From an uncultured Phascolarctobacterium sp. (GTDB lineage: Bacteria > Bacillota > Negativicutes > Acidaminococcales > Acidaminococcaceae), in the NCBI GenBank assembly GCA_937901335.1, contig CALCHC010000005.1, positions 1-8,173 on the forward strand: a DNA stretch of 8,173 bases, in the 5' to 3' direction. Under the pieces are notes generated by a model, which saw only the letters and a list, made by a program, of their open reading frames with translations, made no database searches and was not told where the DNA came from. A program made the translations under genes and the position numbers. Position 1 is the first letter of the stretch. Each line of letters opens with the position of its first letter. This document shows, piece after piece, positions 1-5,838 of this stretch.

Positions 1-133
1 TATCACCTCTGAAGAAGCACAAGAAGCAATGGAAACCATCCTTGCTGCTAACGTAATTGAAACTAACGGCGGTGACTTGGTAGAAATCGTGGAAGCACGC
101 ATGCGTGTAACCCAAGTTACTATTTTGAAGTAA
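1..133 (+). CDS. 3' end of an unidentified gene (partial)
   Basis: An open frame enters from the left edge (first complete codon at base 2) and ends at TAA 131-133, giving the last 43 residues of a protein. They begin ITSEEAQEAMETILAANVIE and end in RVTQVTILK. The piece looks like a soluble alpha/beta C-terminus: an acidic, alanine-rich helix followed by a mixed helix and strand. There is no membrane segment, no cysteine, and no motif I recognise. That it is coding is supported by the clean frame up to a stop that sits 12 bases before a strong hairpin terminator, and by codon choice like its neighbours. It converges on the iscS-iscU operon. I do not recognise the family and assign no function. 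Confidence 0.7.
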   Translation, partial: ITSEEAQEAMETILAANVIETNGGDLVEIVEARMRVTQVTILK

Positions 134-145
134 CCTCATAACAAT

Positions 146-179
146 AAGCCCCGCTCACAATTTCGTGAACGGGGCTTTT
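146..179 (+). terminator. Rho-independent terminator, probably two-way
   Basis: The arms AAGCCCCG (146-153) and CGGGGCTT (170-177) pair perfectly. After one mismatch, TCAC (155-158) pairs with GTGA (165-168). A short T run follows at 176-179. It lies between the end of the plus-strand partial gene and the end of iscU on the minus strand. Read on the minus strand the stem is followed by ATTGTTATG, a weaker T-rich tail, so it probably ends iscS-iscU transcripts as well. Confidence 0.9.
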
Positions 180-190
180 AATACATACTC

Positions 191-643
191 TTAATATTCT
201 TCTTCACAGCAACTATGACAGTCATGGTCACAGCAAGCACAATTTGGGAACTGTGCATCATCGTAGTCTATGCCATTTTTGTCATAATAATCTTTCAGCG
301 CAACCTTGATAGCTTCTTCCGCCAAAACGGAACAGTGAATCTTATGTACCGGCAAACCGTCCAGTGCCTCCACCACAGCCTTATTGGTAACGCTCATAAC
401 TTCGTCAAGCTTCTTACCTTTGATTAATTCAGTTGCCATGGAACTTGCCGCAATGGCACTGCCACAACCAAAGGTTTCAAACTTAACGTCACTTACTCTA
501 TCATCATCAATCTTCAAGTAGATTTTCATGATGTCACCGCATTTTGCGTTGCCTACTTCGCCAACGCCATCTGCATTTTCCATAGAACCAATGTTACGAG
601 GATTACGGAAATGATCCATTACTTTTTCGCTATATAAAGCCAT
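191..643 (-). CDS. iscU: Fe-S cluster assembly scaffold IscU/NifU-like
   Basis: This is a 150-residue scaffold protein of the IscU/NifU N-terminal family. It acts in the cytoplasm, assembling iron-sulfur clusters from sulfur delivered by the partner desulfurase. The opening MALYSEKVMDHFRNPRN is typical. The three cluster-ligand cysteines are present: C35 with D37 in NAKCGD, C60 in FGCGSAIAASS, and C104 in KIHCSVLAEEA, with K101 and H103 beside it. The fold should end near residue 130. Beyond it is a cysteine-rich tail with C135, C137, C138, C142, C145, C146, H140 and H143, which is not part of the canonical scaffold. The start follows the iscS stop by 9 bases, and its ribosome binding site GAGGTG overlaps that stop (TGAGGTG), so the two genes are translated from one message. 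No HscA-type chaperone gene is nearby. Confidence 0.96.
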   Translation of the reverse strand: MALYSEKVMDHFRNPRNIGSMENADGVGEVGNAKCGDIMKIYLKIDDDRVSDVKFETFGCGSAIAASSMATELIKGKKLDEVMSVTNKAVVEALDGLPVHKIHCSVLAEEAIKVALKDYYDKNGIDYDDAQFPNCACCDHDCHSCCEEEY

Positions 644-652
644 AATTACACC

Positions 653-1843
653 TCACTTCAAAATGAATTCTCTTTTACCTTTAAGTAAATCGCCCCACAG
701 CGGAGAGATACTGCGCAAGTACGCGACAACCTCTGCTACAGCTTCGATAATATAATCAATTTCTTCTTCAGTGTTTTCTTCGGAAAGGGATAAACGCAAG
801 GAACCATGCGCCACATCGTGCACCCTGCCAATGGCAAGTAGTACGTGACTGGGGTCAAGTGAACCAGAAGTGCACGCAGAACCGGAGGAAGCATACACGC
901 CTTTATCGTCAAGCAAGAGAAGCATCGCTTCACCTTCAATCCCTTCAAAACAGAAGCTTACGTTATTAGGCAAACGCTTCACCGCATCACCATTCAGTGC
1001 AGAATGAGGAATCTTTGCCAAGCCGGCAACCAACCTGTCACGAAGCTTGGTAAGCTTTTGGGCGTTAACATCAAGATTTGCACAAGCTTCTTCCAAAGCC
1101 GCAGCCATGCCCATAATCGCAGGAATATTTTCTGTTCCGGCACGCTTGCCTCGTTCTTGAGCACCACCTTCGATTAAGTTCACCAGGAAAATTCCCTTGC
1201 GTGCGTAAAGAACGCCAATACCTTTCGGTCCGTGGAACTTATGTGCAGAAAGGGAAAGCATATCAATATTTTGTGCCTTCACGTCAATGTGCAAGTGACC
1301 TGCAGCTTGCACTGCGTCAGTGTGAAACAACACACCCAGCTCCTTACACACTGCACCAATCTCTGCAATAGGTTGAATGGTGCCAATCTCATTGTTAGCA
1401 AACATAATGGTTACCAAGCAAGTATCAGGGCGAATCGCCTTGCGAACTTCCTCAGCAGTTACAAGACCGTTTTCGTGCACATCAAGCAAGGTAATTTCAA
1501 AACCTTCTTTAGCAAGCTTATCCAAAGTGTGGAGCACAGCGTGATGTTCGAAAGCAGTAGAAACTATGTGCTTCTTACCTTTGCGTGCACCCATCCAAGC
1601 TGCGGAAAGTATCGCTTGGTTATCTGCTTCACTGCCACCGGAAGTAAAAGTAATTTCTCGCGGTTCACAGTTTAAAAGTTTTGCAATCCTTGCACGAGCA
1701 TCGGTTAAAGCTTCATTAGCACGTTGCCCAACGGAATGTAGGCTTGACGGATTACCATATTCCTCCGCCATGTACGGCAGCATAGCCTCAATGGCAGTCT
1801 TGCTCATTTTAGTGGTTGCTGCATTATCAACATATATTTTCAT
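653..1843 (-). CDS. iscS: Cysteine desulfurase IscS/NifS
   Basis: This PLP-dependent cysteine desulfurase (396 residues, usual length) turns L-cysteine into alanine and leaves a persulfide on its own cysteine, which is passed to IscU for cluster building. The N-terminus VDNAATTKMS is the family signature. Visible active-site residues are H100 in FEHHAVL, N151 in FANNEIG, D176 and Q179 in HTDAVQAAG, and the PLP lysine K202 in SAHKFHGPKG. The persulfide cysteine is C324 in SSGSACTSGSLDPSH, and a substrate arginine is likely R350 in SLRLSLSEENTEEE. The long loop before SLDPSH puts it in the group I (IscS/NifS) class rather than SufS. The ATG has GAGG 7-8 bases upstream. It is the first gene of a two-gene operon with iscU. 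No rrf2-type iscR gene precedes it, as one does in many isc operons. NifS is an equally valid name, since no nitrogenase context is seen. Confidence 0.97.
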   Translation of the reverse strand: MKIYVDNAATTKMSKTAIEAMLPYMAEEYGNPSSLHSVGQRANEALTDARARIAKLLNCEPREITFTSGGSEADNQAILSAAWMGARKGKKHIVSTAFEHHAVLHTLDKLAKEGFEITLLDVHENGLVTAEEVRKAIRPDTCLVTIMFANNEIGTIQPIAEIGAVCKELGVLFHTDAVQAAGHLHIDVKAQNIDMLSLSAHKFHGPKGIGVLYARKGIFLVNLIEGGAQERGKRAGTENIPAIMGMAAALEEACANLDVNAQKLTKLRDRLVAGLAKIPHSALNGDAVKRLPNNVSFCFEGIEGEAMLLLLDDKGVYASSGSACTSGSLDPSHVLLAIGRVHDVAHGSLRLSLSEENTEEEIDYIIEAVAEVVAYLRSISPLWGDLLKGKREFILK

Positions 1844-1911
1844 AACAAGAACCTCGCTATAAATTTCATCAAGAGCTTCAAAAACTAACTACTAGTTCTT
1901 TGCTCAATTAT

Positions 1912-1941
1912 ATTCTATTTTAAGTTATCCCACTAAGTCAA
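1912..1941 (-). promoter_or_regulatory. Promoter for iscS-iscU
   Basis: On the minus strand, TTGACT (1936-1941) lies 18 bases before TAGAAT (1912-1917), a good sigma-A-type match. An overlapping TATAAT (1907-1912) is too far from this -35 box. The predicted leader is about 60 bases. The rest of the gap 1844-2040 holds only this promoter and the upstream gene's terminator. Confidence 0.65.
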
Positions 1942-1973
1942 TATGCTTTCCTTTTGTTTTACAAACAGTTCAT

Positions 1974-2011
1974 AAAAACGAATAGCCCCCTGCCAAAATG
2001 ACAAGGAGCTA
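1974..2011 (-). terminator. Rho-independent terminator of the flavodiiron gene
   Basis: On the minus strand TAGCTCCTTGTC (2000-2011) pairs along all 12 positions, G-U pairs included, with GGCAGGGGGCTA (1983-1994) around a 5-base loop. TTCGTTTTT follows. Read on the plus strand the G-U pairs become A-C mismatches, so the hairpin is built for the minus-strand gene. It separates the flavodiiron gene from iscS. Confidence 0.9.
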
Positions 2012-2040
2012 AATTTTTCGTTATATTATTTTTGGAAAGC

Positions 2041-3189
2041 TTACGCCAGTTCGTCAGCCAAAGCTTCGATTTGAGCTAAACTTTCTTCATTTAAAGCAGA
2101 CATAATTTTTACTTCTGTTTCTGCAAAAGTAAGACCTTTGGATTTTTCAAACAAGCCTTTCATAACTTTGGTTGCCATAGGTGCCCAGCTACCATTTTCA
2201 ATGAAAGCAACTGTCCTGTTTTGGAAGCTGCGTTCTGTCAAATGATTGATGTAGGTACGCATGTAGGGGAAGATGCTTGCGTTGTAGGTAGTAGTAGCCA
2301 AAACAAGCTTGGAATATTTGAAAGCATCACTAATAGCAGCGTGCATATCGTCTCTTGCTAAATCGTATACCTTCACTGCGCAACCTTTAGCTTTCAACTT
2401 ATCTACCAAAAGTTCCACAGCCTTTTTGGTATTGCCATAAATAGAAGTATAGGCAATTACAACGCCTTCCTCTTCAACTGCATAGGTAGACCAAGTATTG
2501 TAAAGGTCAAGGTAATAATCCAAGTTATCGTTCAGCAGAGGACCATGCAAGGGGCAAATAGTTTGAATGTCCAAATTAGCCGCCTTTTTCAAAACAGCTT
2601 GCACAGGCATACCGTACTTGCCAACGATGCCAATGTAGTAACGTCTTGCTTCATCTGCCCAAGCTTCTTCAACATCAAGAGCACCAAATTTGCCAAAACC
2701 ATCTGCAGAAAACAGCACTTTATCTTTGGTATCGTAAGCCATGATTACTTCCGGCCAATGCACCATTTGTGCAGTAACGAAAGCTAAAGTATGCTCACCA
2801 AGTTCTAAAGTAGAGCCTTCTTTAACAACAACACGCTTTTCTGCAAAGTCAGTGCCAAAAAAGTTTTTCATCATCTCAAAAGCCAAGCCTGAAGCAACAA
2901 TCTTAGCATCAGGATAAGCCTTAGCAAAATTAAAAATGTTTGCAGAATGGTCAGGCTCCATGTGCAGTACAACTAAATAATCAGGAGTTCTGTCACCAAG
3001 GGCAGCTTTAATGTTCACAAGCCATTCATCTAAGAAATTAACATCGACAGTGTCCATAATGGCAATCTTTTCGTCGATAATAGCGTAAGAATTATAGGAG
3101 ATACCGTTGGGCACAACGTATTGCCCTTCAAACAAATCAATCTTGTGGTCATTCACACCAATATATTTAATAGAATCAGAAATGTACAT
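2041..3189 (-). CDS. Flavodiiron protein (FprA-type A-type flavoprotein)
   Basis: This 382-residue cytoplasmic enzyme joins a metallo-beta-lactamase-like diiron domain (about 1-240) to a flavodoxin domain (about 243-382). Family members reduce O2 to water or NO to N2O with electrons from rubredoxin or a similar donor, protecting anaerobes. All diiron ligands are visible: H76, E78, D80 and H81 in LHMEPDHS; H144 in QMVHWPE; the bridging D163 in FSADGFG; and H215 in CPLHGP. The FMN phosphate loop is TSIYGNT (248-254), with further flavin contacts likely at TTTYNASIFPY (299-309) and ENGSWAP (331-337). Length and order match class A proteins, with no fused rubredoxin or flavin reductase domain, so a separate electron donor is needed. 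The ATG has a strong GGAGGTG 5 bases upstream. The gene stands alone, with its own promoter and terminator. Whether O2 or NO is preferred cannot be read from the sequence. Confidence 0.96.
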   Translation of the reverse strand: MYISDSIKYIGVNDHKIDLFEGQYVVPNGISYNSYAIIDEKIAIMDTVDVNFLDEWLVNIKAALGDRTPDYLVVLHMEPDHSANIFNFAKAYPDAKIVASGLAFEMMKNFFGTDFAEKRVVVKEGSTLELGEHTLAFVTAQMVHWPEVIMAYDTKDKVLFSADGFGKFGALDVEEAWADEARRYYIGIVGKYGMPVQAVLKKAANLDIQTICPLHGPLLNDNLDYYLDLYNTWSTYAVEEEGVVIAYTSIYGNTKKAVELLVDKLKAKGCAVKVYDLARDDMHAAISDAFKYSKLVLATTTYNASIFPYMRTYINHLTERSFQNRTVAFIENGSWAPMATKVMKGLFEKSKGLTFAETEVKIMSALNEESLAQIEALADELA

Positions 3190-3216
3190 AGGCCACCTCC
3201 AGTTTTCATAGTTTTG

Positions 3217-3254
3217 TTATAGTAATTTTAGCATAGTGCTTTTAAGTAAGTCTA
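3217..3254 (-). promoter_or_regulatory. Probable promoter of the flavodiiron gene with possible PerR-like box
   Basis: On the minus strand TAGACT (3249-3254) is 18 bases from TAAAAT (3225-3230). A second option is TTAAAA with TATAAC, shifted slightly downstream, so the exact promoter is uncertain. Plus-strand bases 3217-3231, TTATAGT-A-ATTTTAG, match 11 of 14 defined positions of the PerR box (TTATAAT-N-ATTATAA) and cover the -10 region. The site is AT-rich, so chance is a real alternative. Confidence 0.4.
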
Positions 3255-3282
3255 TACAAAATTTACCGTCATCAAGACAAAC

Positions 3283-3315
3283 AAAAACTCCCTGCTGAAA
3301 TGAATCAACAGGGAG
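3283..3315 (-). terminator. Rho-independent terminator of guaA
   Basis: The minus-strand reading ACTCCCTGTTGA, a 5-base loop, then TCAGCAGGGAGT gives a 12-bp stem with one G-U pair. It is followed by TTTTTGTTTG. The stem starts 29 bases after the guaA stop. Confidence 0.9.
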
Positions 3316-3343
3316 TAAATTATAATTTTTTATTCGTTCGCTA

Positions 3344-4651
3344 TTATTCCCATTCGATGGTTGCGGACGGTTTCGGACTCATATCATAGCAAACGCGGTT
3401 AACGTTTTTAACTTCAGCCAAGATACGGTCAGTGATTTTCAGCAGGATGGGCCAATCAAGTTGTTCGATGGTTGCAGTCATAGCGTCAACAGTGTTTACG
3501 GCACGGATGATTACAGGCCATTCGAAGGAACGAGCGTTGTCACGAACACCTACGGATTTAAAGTCAGGAACAACGGTGAAGTATTGCCATACGGTTTTGT
3601 CCAAACCAGCTTTAGCAAATTCTTCACGGAGGATTGCGTCAGCTTCACGAACTGCTTCCAGACGGTCACGAGTGATTGCACCAAGGCAACGAACGCCGAG
3701 GCCAGGACCCGGGAACGGTTGACGATATACCATGTGGTCAGGCAAGCCAAGTTCTACGCCGCAAGCGCGAACTTCGTCTTTGAACAATTGACGCAAGGGT
3801 TCAACCAATTCAAATTGCAGGTCTTCAGGAAGACCACCAACATTGTGGTGAGATTTAACAACTTTAGCAGTTTTGGTGCCGCTTTCTGCGATATCAGGAT
3901 AGATGGTGCCTTGACCGAGGAAGTCAACGCCTTCAACTTTGCGAGCTTCTTCTTCGAATACACGAATGAATTCTTCGCCGATGATTTTGCGTTTTTGTTC
4001 GGGGTCAGCAACGCCTTCCAATTTAGTCAAGAAGCGTTCGGTAGCATCAACATAAACCAAGTTTGCATTCAATTGGTTTTTGAATACTTCTACTACGCTT
4101 TCAGATTCGCCTTTACGCATCAAACCATGGTTTACGTGTACGCAAATCAGGTTATCGCCAATAGCTTTGAGGAGCAACGCAGCTACTACAGAGCTGTCTA
4201 CACCGCCAGAGAGAGCCAACAATACTTTTTTATCGCCAACTTGTTTTTTAACCAATTCGATTTGGTCATGAACAAAGTTAGCCATATTCCAGTTAGCTTC
4301 GGCTTTGCAGGTTTCGAAAACGAATTCTTTCAAAGCTGCAGCGATGCCGTCAACGTCGTTCGCAAATTGGGGAAGTTTAACTTCGCACAATGCTTTATCG
4401 TGACCAGCAGCGATAACAGGAATACCAGCTTCATAAATTTCAGGGAATACATCAATAGCAACGCCATCTACAACATTGTTCGGGCCACCGTTGATTACGA
4501 TGCCTTTAACGTTGGGCAGTGCTTTCAGTTCATCTACAGTAATGTCGTGCGGATAAATTTCGCTATAAACGCCCAATGCGCGGATAGCTCTCGCAACAAC
4601 AGTATTTTCATGGCTACCAAGGTCTAAAATAACAATCATATCTTGTTTCAT
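3344..4651 (-). CDS. guaA: GMP synthase with intact ATPase half and gutted glutaminase domain
   Basis: GMP synthase aminates XMP to GMP using ATP, the last step of guanine nucleotide synthesis. This protein has 435 residues; the E. coli enzyme has 525. The synthetase half is complete: PP-loop LSGGVDSS (147-154), KIIGEEFI (222-229), SHHNVGG (267-273), the dimerisation motif RQPFPGPGLGVR (310-321), and the C-terminus KPSATIEWE. The N-terminal class I glutamine amidotransferase keeps only its first part: ILDLGS (8-13) and GIVINGGP (50-57). GIPVIAAGHDKA (76-87) stands where GICYGMQ with the nucleophilic cysteine should be, and by residue 105 the sequence is already at the domain's end. The HGD and HPE stretches, including catalytic His and Glu, are missing. 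The frame is unbroken, so this is not a frameshift. The start is ATG 4651, because AGGAGG lies 6 bases upstream; an earlier in-frame ATG at 4681 falls at the transcription start. It probably uses free ammonia or a separate glutaminase. Confidence 0.95.
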   Translation of the reverse strand: MKQDMIVILDLGSHENTVVARAIRALGVYSEIYPHDITVDELKALPNVKGIVINGGPNNVVDGVAIDVFPEIYEAGIPVIAAGHDKALCEVKLPQFANDVDGIAAALKEFVFETCKAEANWNMANFVHDQIELVKKQVGDKKVLLALSGGVDSSVVAALLLKAIGDNLICVHVNHGLMRKGESESVVEVFKNQLNANLVYVDATERFLTKLEGVADPEQKRKIIGEEFIRVFEEEARKVEGVDFLGQGTIYPDIAESGTKTAKVVKSHHNVGGLPEDLQFELVEPLRQLFKDEVRACGVELGLPDHMVYRQPFPGPGLGVRCLGAITRDRLEAVREADAILREEFAKAGLDKTVWQYFTVVPDFKSVGVRDNARSFEWPVIIRAVNTVDAMTATIEQLDWPILLKITDRILAEVKNVNRVCYDMSPKPSATIEWE

Positions 4652-4657
4652 GATTAT

Positions 4658-4663
4658 CCTCCT
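4658..4663 (-). promoter_or_regulatory. Ribosome binding site fixing the guaA start
   Basis: AGGAGG on the minus strand lies 6 bases before ATG 4649-4651, giving a protein beginning MKQDMIVILD. It rules out the in-frame ATG at 4679-4681, which would add ten residues (MVFYFMRRII) that are not family-like. Confidence 0.88.
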
Positions 4664-4687
4664 CATAAAGTAAAATACCACTTTTTG

Positions 4688-4716
4688 ATTATATCACAAA
4701 CAATTCCACCTGTACA
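4688..4716 (-). promoter_or_regulatory. Promoter of guaA
   Basis: On the minus strand TGTACA (4711-4716) is 17 bases from a perfect TATAAT (4688-4693). TG one base upstream of the -10 box makes it an extended -10 (TGATATAAT). The predicted leader is only about 30 bases, leaving no room for a purine riboswitch. Confidence 0.75.
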
Positions 4717-4823
4717 TTCCTTTAGAAAAATTTTCCGAACTTTTTTCCCATCTTCTTCTGAATCGTTCAAGTAATTTCCGGACATTCCCTTTTATTTCAA
4801 AAATTTTCTTTTGGAAGAAAATG

Positions 4824-4852
4824 TAGTAAGTCCAAAGTTTTTCATATATAAT
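4824..4852 (+). promoter_or_regulatory. Promoter of the EamA-family transporter gene
   Basis: A perfect TATAAT (4847-4852) is preceded at 17 bases by a poor -35 match, TAGTAA (4824-4829). It is divergent from the guaA promoter about 107 bases away. Its position downstream of ATG 4811 shows that this ATG cannot be the gene's start. The rest of the 4652-4885 gap is T/C-rich on the plus strand and shows nothing else I can name. Confidence 0.5.
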
Positions 4853-4873
4853 GGTAGAAAAGATTTTAAGAAC

Positions 4874-4878
4874 GAGGT
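4874..4878 (+). promoter_or_regulatory. Ribosome binding site deciding a TTG start
   Basis: GAGGT lies 7-8 bases before TTG 4886-4888. No ATG or GTG in the same frame has a comparable site, and the upstream ATG 4811 precedes the promoter. Confidence 0.65.
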
Positions 4879-4885
4879 ATGCGTT

Positions 4886-5761
4886 TTGAATTACAGCATT
4901 GGCATTCACATAGCTCTTATATTTGGCGTGCTGGCACTCTCCACCTCAGCAATCTTCGTAAAAATTGCTCAAGCCCCCTCCGCCATCACTGCCTTCTACC
5001 GTTTGTTTTTTTCTGCGGTACTACTTTTACCTTTCGCAATGGCGAACAGCAACGCAAGAAGCGAACTTTTAAGCCTACCTGCGAAAAAAGTTCGGATGGG
5101 AATTTTAGCAGGTTTCCTATTGGCAGTGCACTACGTTATGTGGTTTGAATCTTTAAATTACACTTCTGTAGCAAGCTCCACAGTTTTAGTTTCCTTGCAA
5201 CCGTTGTTTTCCATGGTGCTTGGTTACTACTTCTTTAAAGAAAAGCTCCACTCCCGCGCCATCGTTGGTTGCCTCATCGCAATCGTTGGTAGTGCGATAA
5301 TTGGTTGGGGAGATTTTCAAATTGACGAACGTGCCTTATGGGGCGATTTAATTTCGTTCCTATCCGCAGGCGTTATCGCAGCTTACTTTTCTGTTGGACA
5401 AGTTTTGCGTAAAGATACCGGCGTTGTCCCCTACTCTATGCTTAGCTACACCAGCAGTTCTATTTTCTTAGCAGTGTACGCTTTGGCAAAAGGCAACTCT
5501 TTTACCGCTTATCCTGCTGAAAGCTGGTACTCTTTTTTAGGATTGGCAATCATCTGCACTATTGGCGGTCAATTTGTTTTTAACTTGCTTTTGAAAAATG
5601 TTTCTGCAACTGCAGTAACCATGAGTATTTTAGGCGAGCCCATTGGCACTTGCATTTTAGCTTATTTTATTTTGAGCGAAACTATCTCCCTGCAACAATT
5701 TGTTGGCATTGCGGTTATCCTCGCAGGCTTGGGAATCTTCTTTACAACTAAAAAAGAATAG
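4886..5761 (+). CDS. DMT-superfamily (EamA) membrane transporter
   Basis: This is a 291-residue inner-membrane protein of the drug/metabolite transporter superfamily, with two EamA repeats (about 8-140 and 152-287). About ten membrane segments can be placed, near residues 5-26, 33-52, 70-88, 95-116, 124-141, 152-172, 183-202, 214-234, 243-264 and 270-287. The repeat signatures are visible as QPLFSMVLGYYFFKEKL (105-121) and LGEPIGTCILAYFILSETIS (249-268), each with the conserved glutamate after a helix. The end is a short positive tail, TTKKE. The start is taken as TTG 4886, after GAGGT, with the first membrane helix beginning a few residues in; starting at ATG 4811 would add 25 unlike residues and lie upstream of the promoter. 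Family members export amino acids, metabolites or drugs, but the substrate cannot be told. It is a single-gene unit, divergent from guaA and convergent with groEL. Confidence 0.92.
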   Translation: MNYSIGIHIALIFGVLALSTSAIFVKIAQAPSAITAFYRLFFSAVLLLPFAMANSNARSELLSLPAKKVRMGILAGFLLAVHYVMWFESLNYTSVASSTVLVSLQPLFSMVLGYYFFKEKLHSRAIVGCLIAIVGSAIIGWGDFQIDERALWGDLISFLSAGVIAAYFSVGQVLRKDTGVVPYSMLSYTSSSIFLAVYALAKGNSFTAYPAESWYSFLGLAIICTIGGQFVFNLLLKNVSATAVTMSILGEPIGTCILAYFILSETISLQQFVGIAVILAGLGIFFTTKKE

Positions 5762-5769
5762 TAAATTAA

Positions 5770-5810
5770 AACGACCTGTTACCTTTTGCAGTAACAGGTC
5801 GTTAATTTTT
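5770..5810 (+). terminator. Strong two-way terminator between the transporter gene and groEL
   Basis: ACGACCTGTTAC (5771-5782) and GTAACAGGTCGT (5791-5802) are perfect inverted copies around an 8-base loop, with one more A-T pair at 5770/5803. TAATTTTTT follows on the plus strand and TTTAATTTAC on the minus strand. It begins 8 bases after the transporter stop and ends 28 bases before the groEL stop, so it can serve both converging genes. Confidence 0.93.
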
Positions 5811-5838
5811 TAGATGTTATTAATTTTAGATGTACTTA

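Noticed and set aside
1232..1862. Plus-strand open frames opposite iscS (1232-1675 and 1566-1862)
   Set aside because: They are short frames antisense to a well-supported cysteine desulfurase, with no family resemblance and no ribosome binding site.
4339..4414. guaA as a pseudogene or frameshifted gene
   Set aside because: The reading frame is continuous, all synthetase motifs are intact, and the promoter, ribosome binding site and terminator are good. A functional shortened enzyme fits better.
3461..4627. 388-codon plus-strand open frame opposite guaA
   Set aside because: It is antisense to guaA, with low-complexity Phe/Asn/Ser-rich content and no start signal. It is explained by the biased codons of guaA.
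4652..4810. Purine riboswitch ahead of guaA
   Set aside because: The predicted transcript starts about 30 bases before the ATG, and no aptamer-like three-way junction is seen in the gap.
4694..4909. 71-codon minus-strand open frame between guaA and the transporter
   Set aside because: It covers both divergent promoters and lies over the guaA -35 box. Its composition is that of AT-rich spacer DNA, and it overlaps the transporter start.
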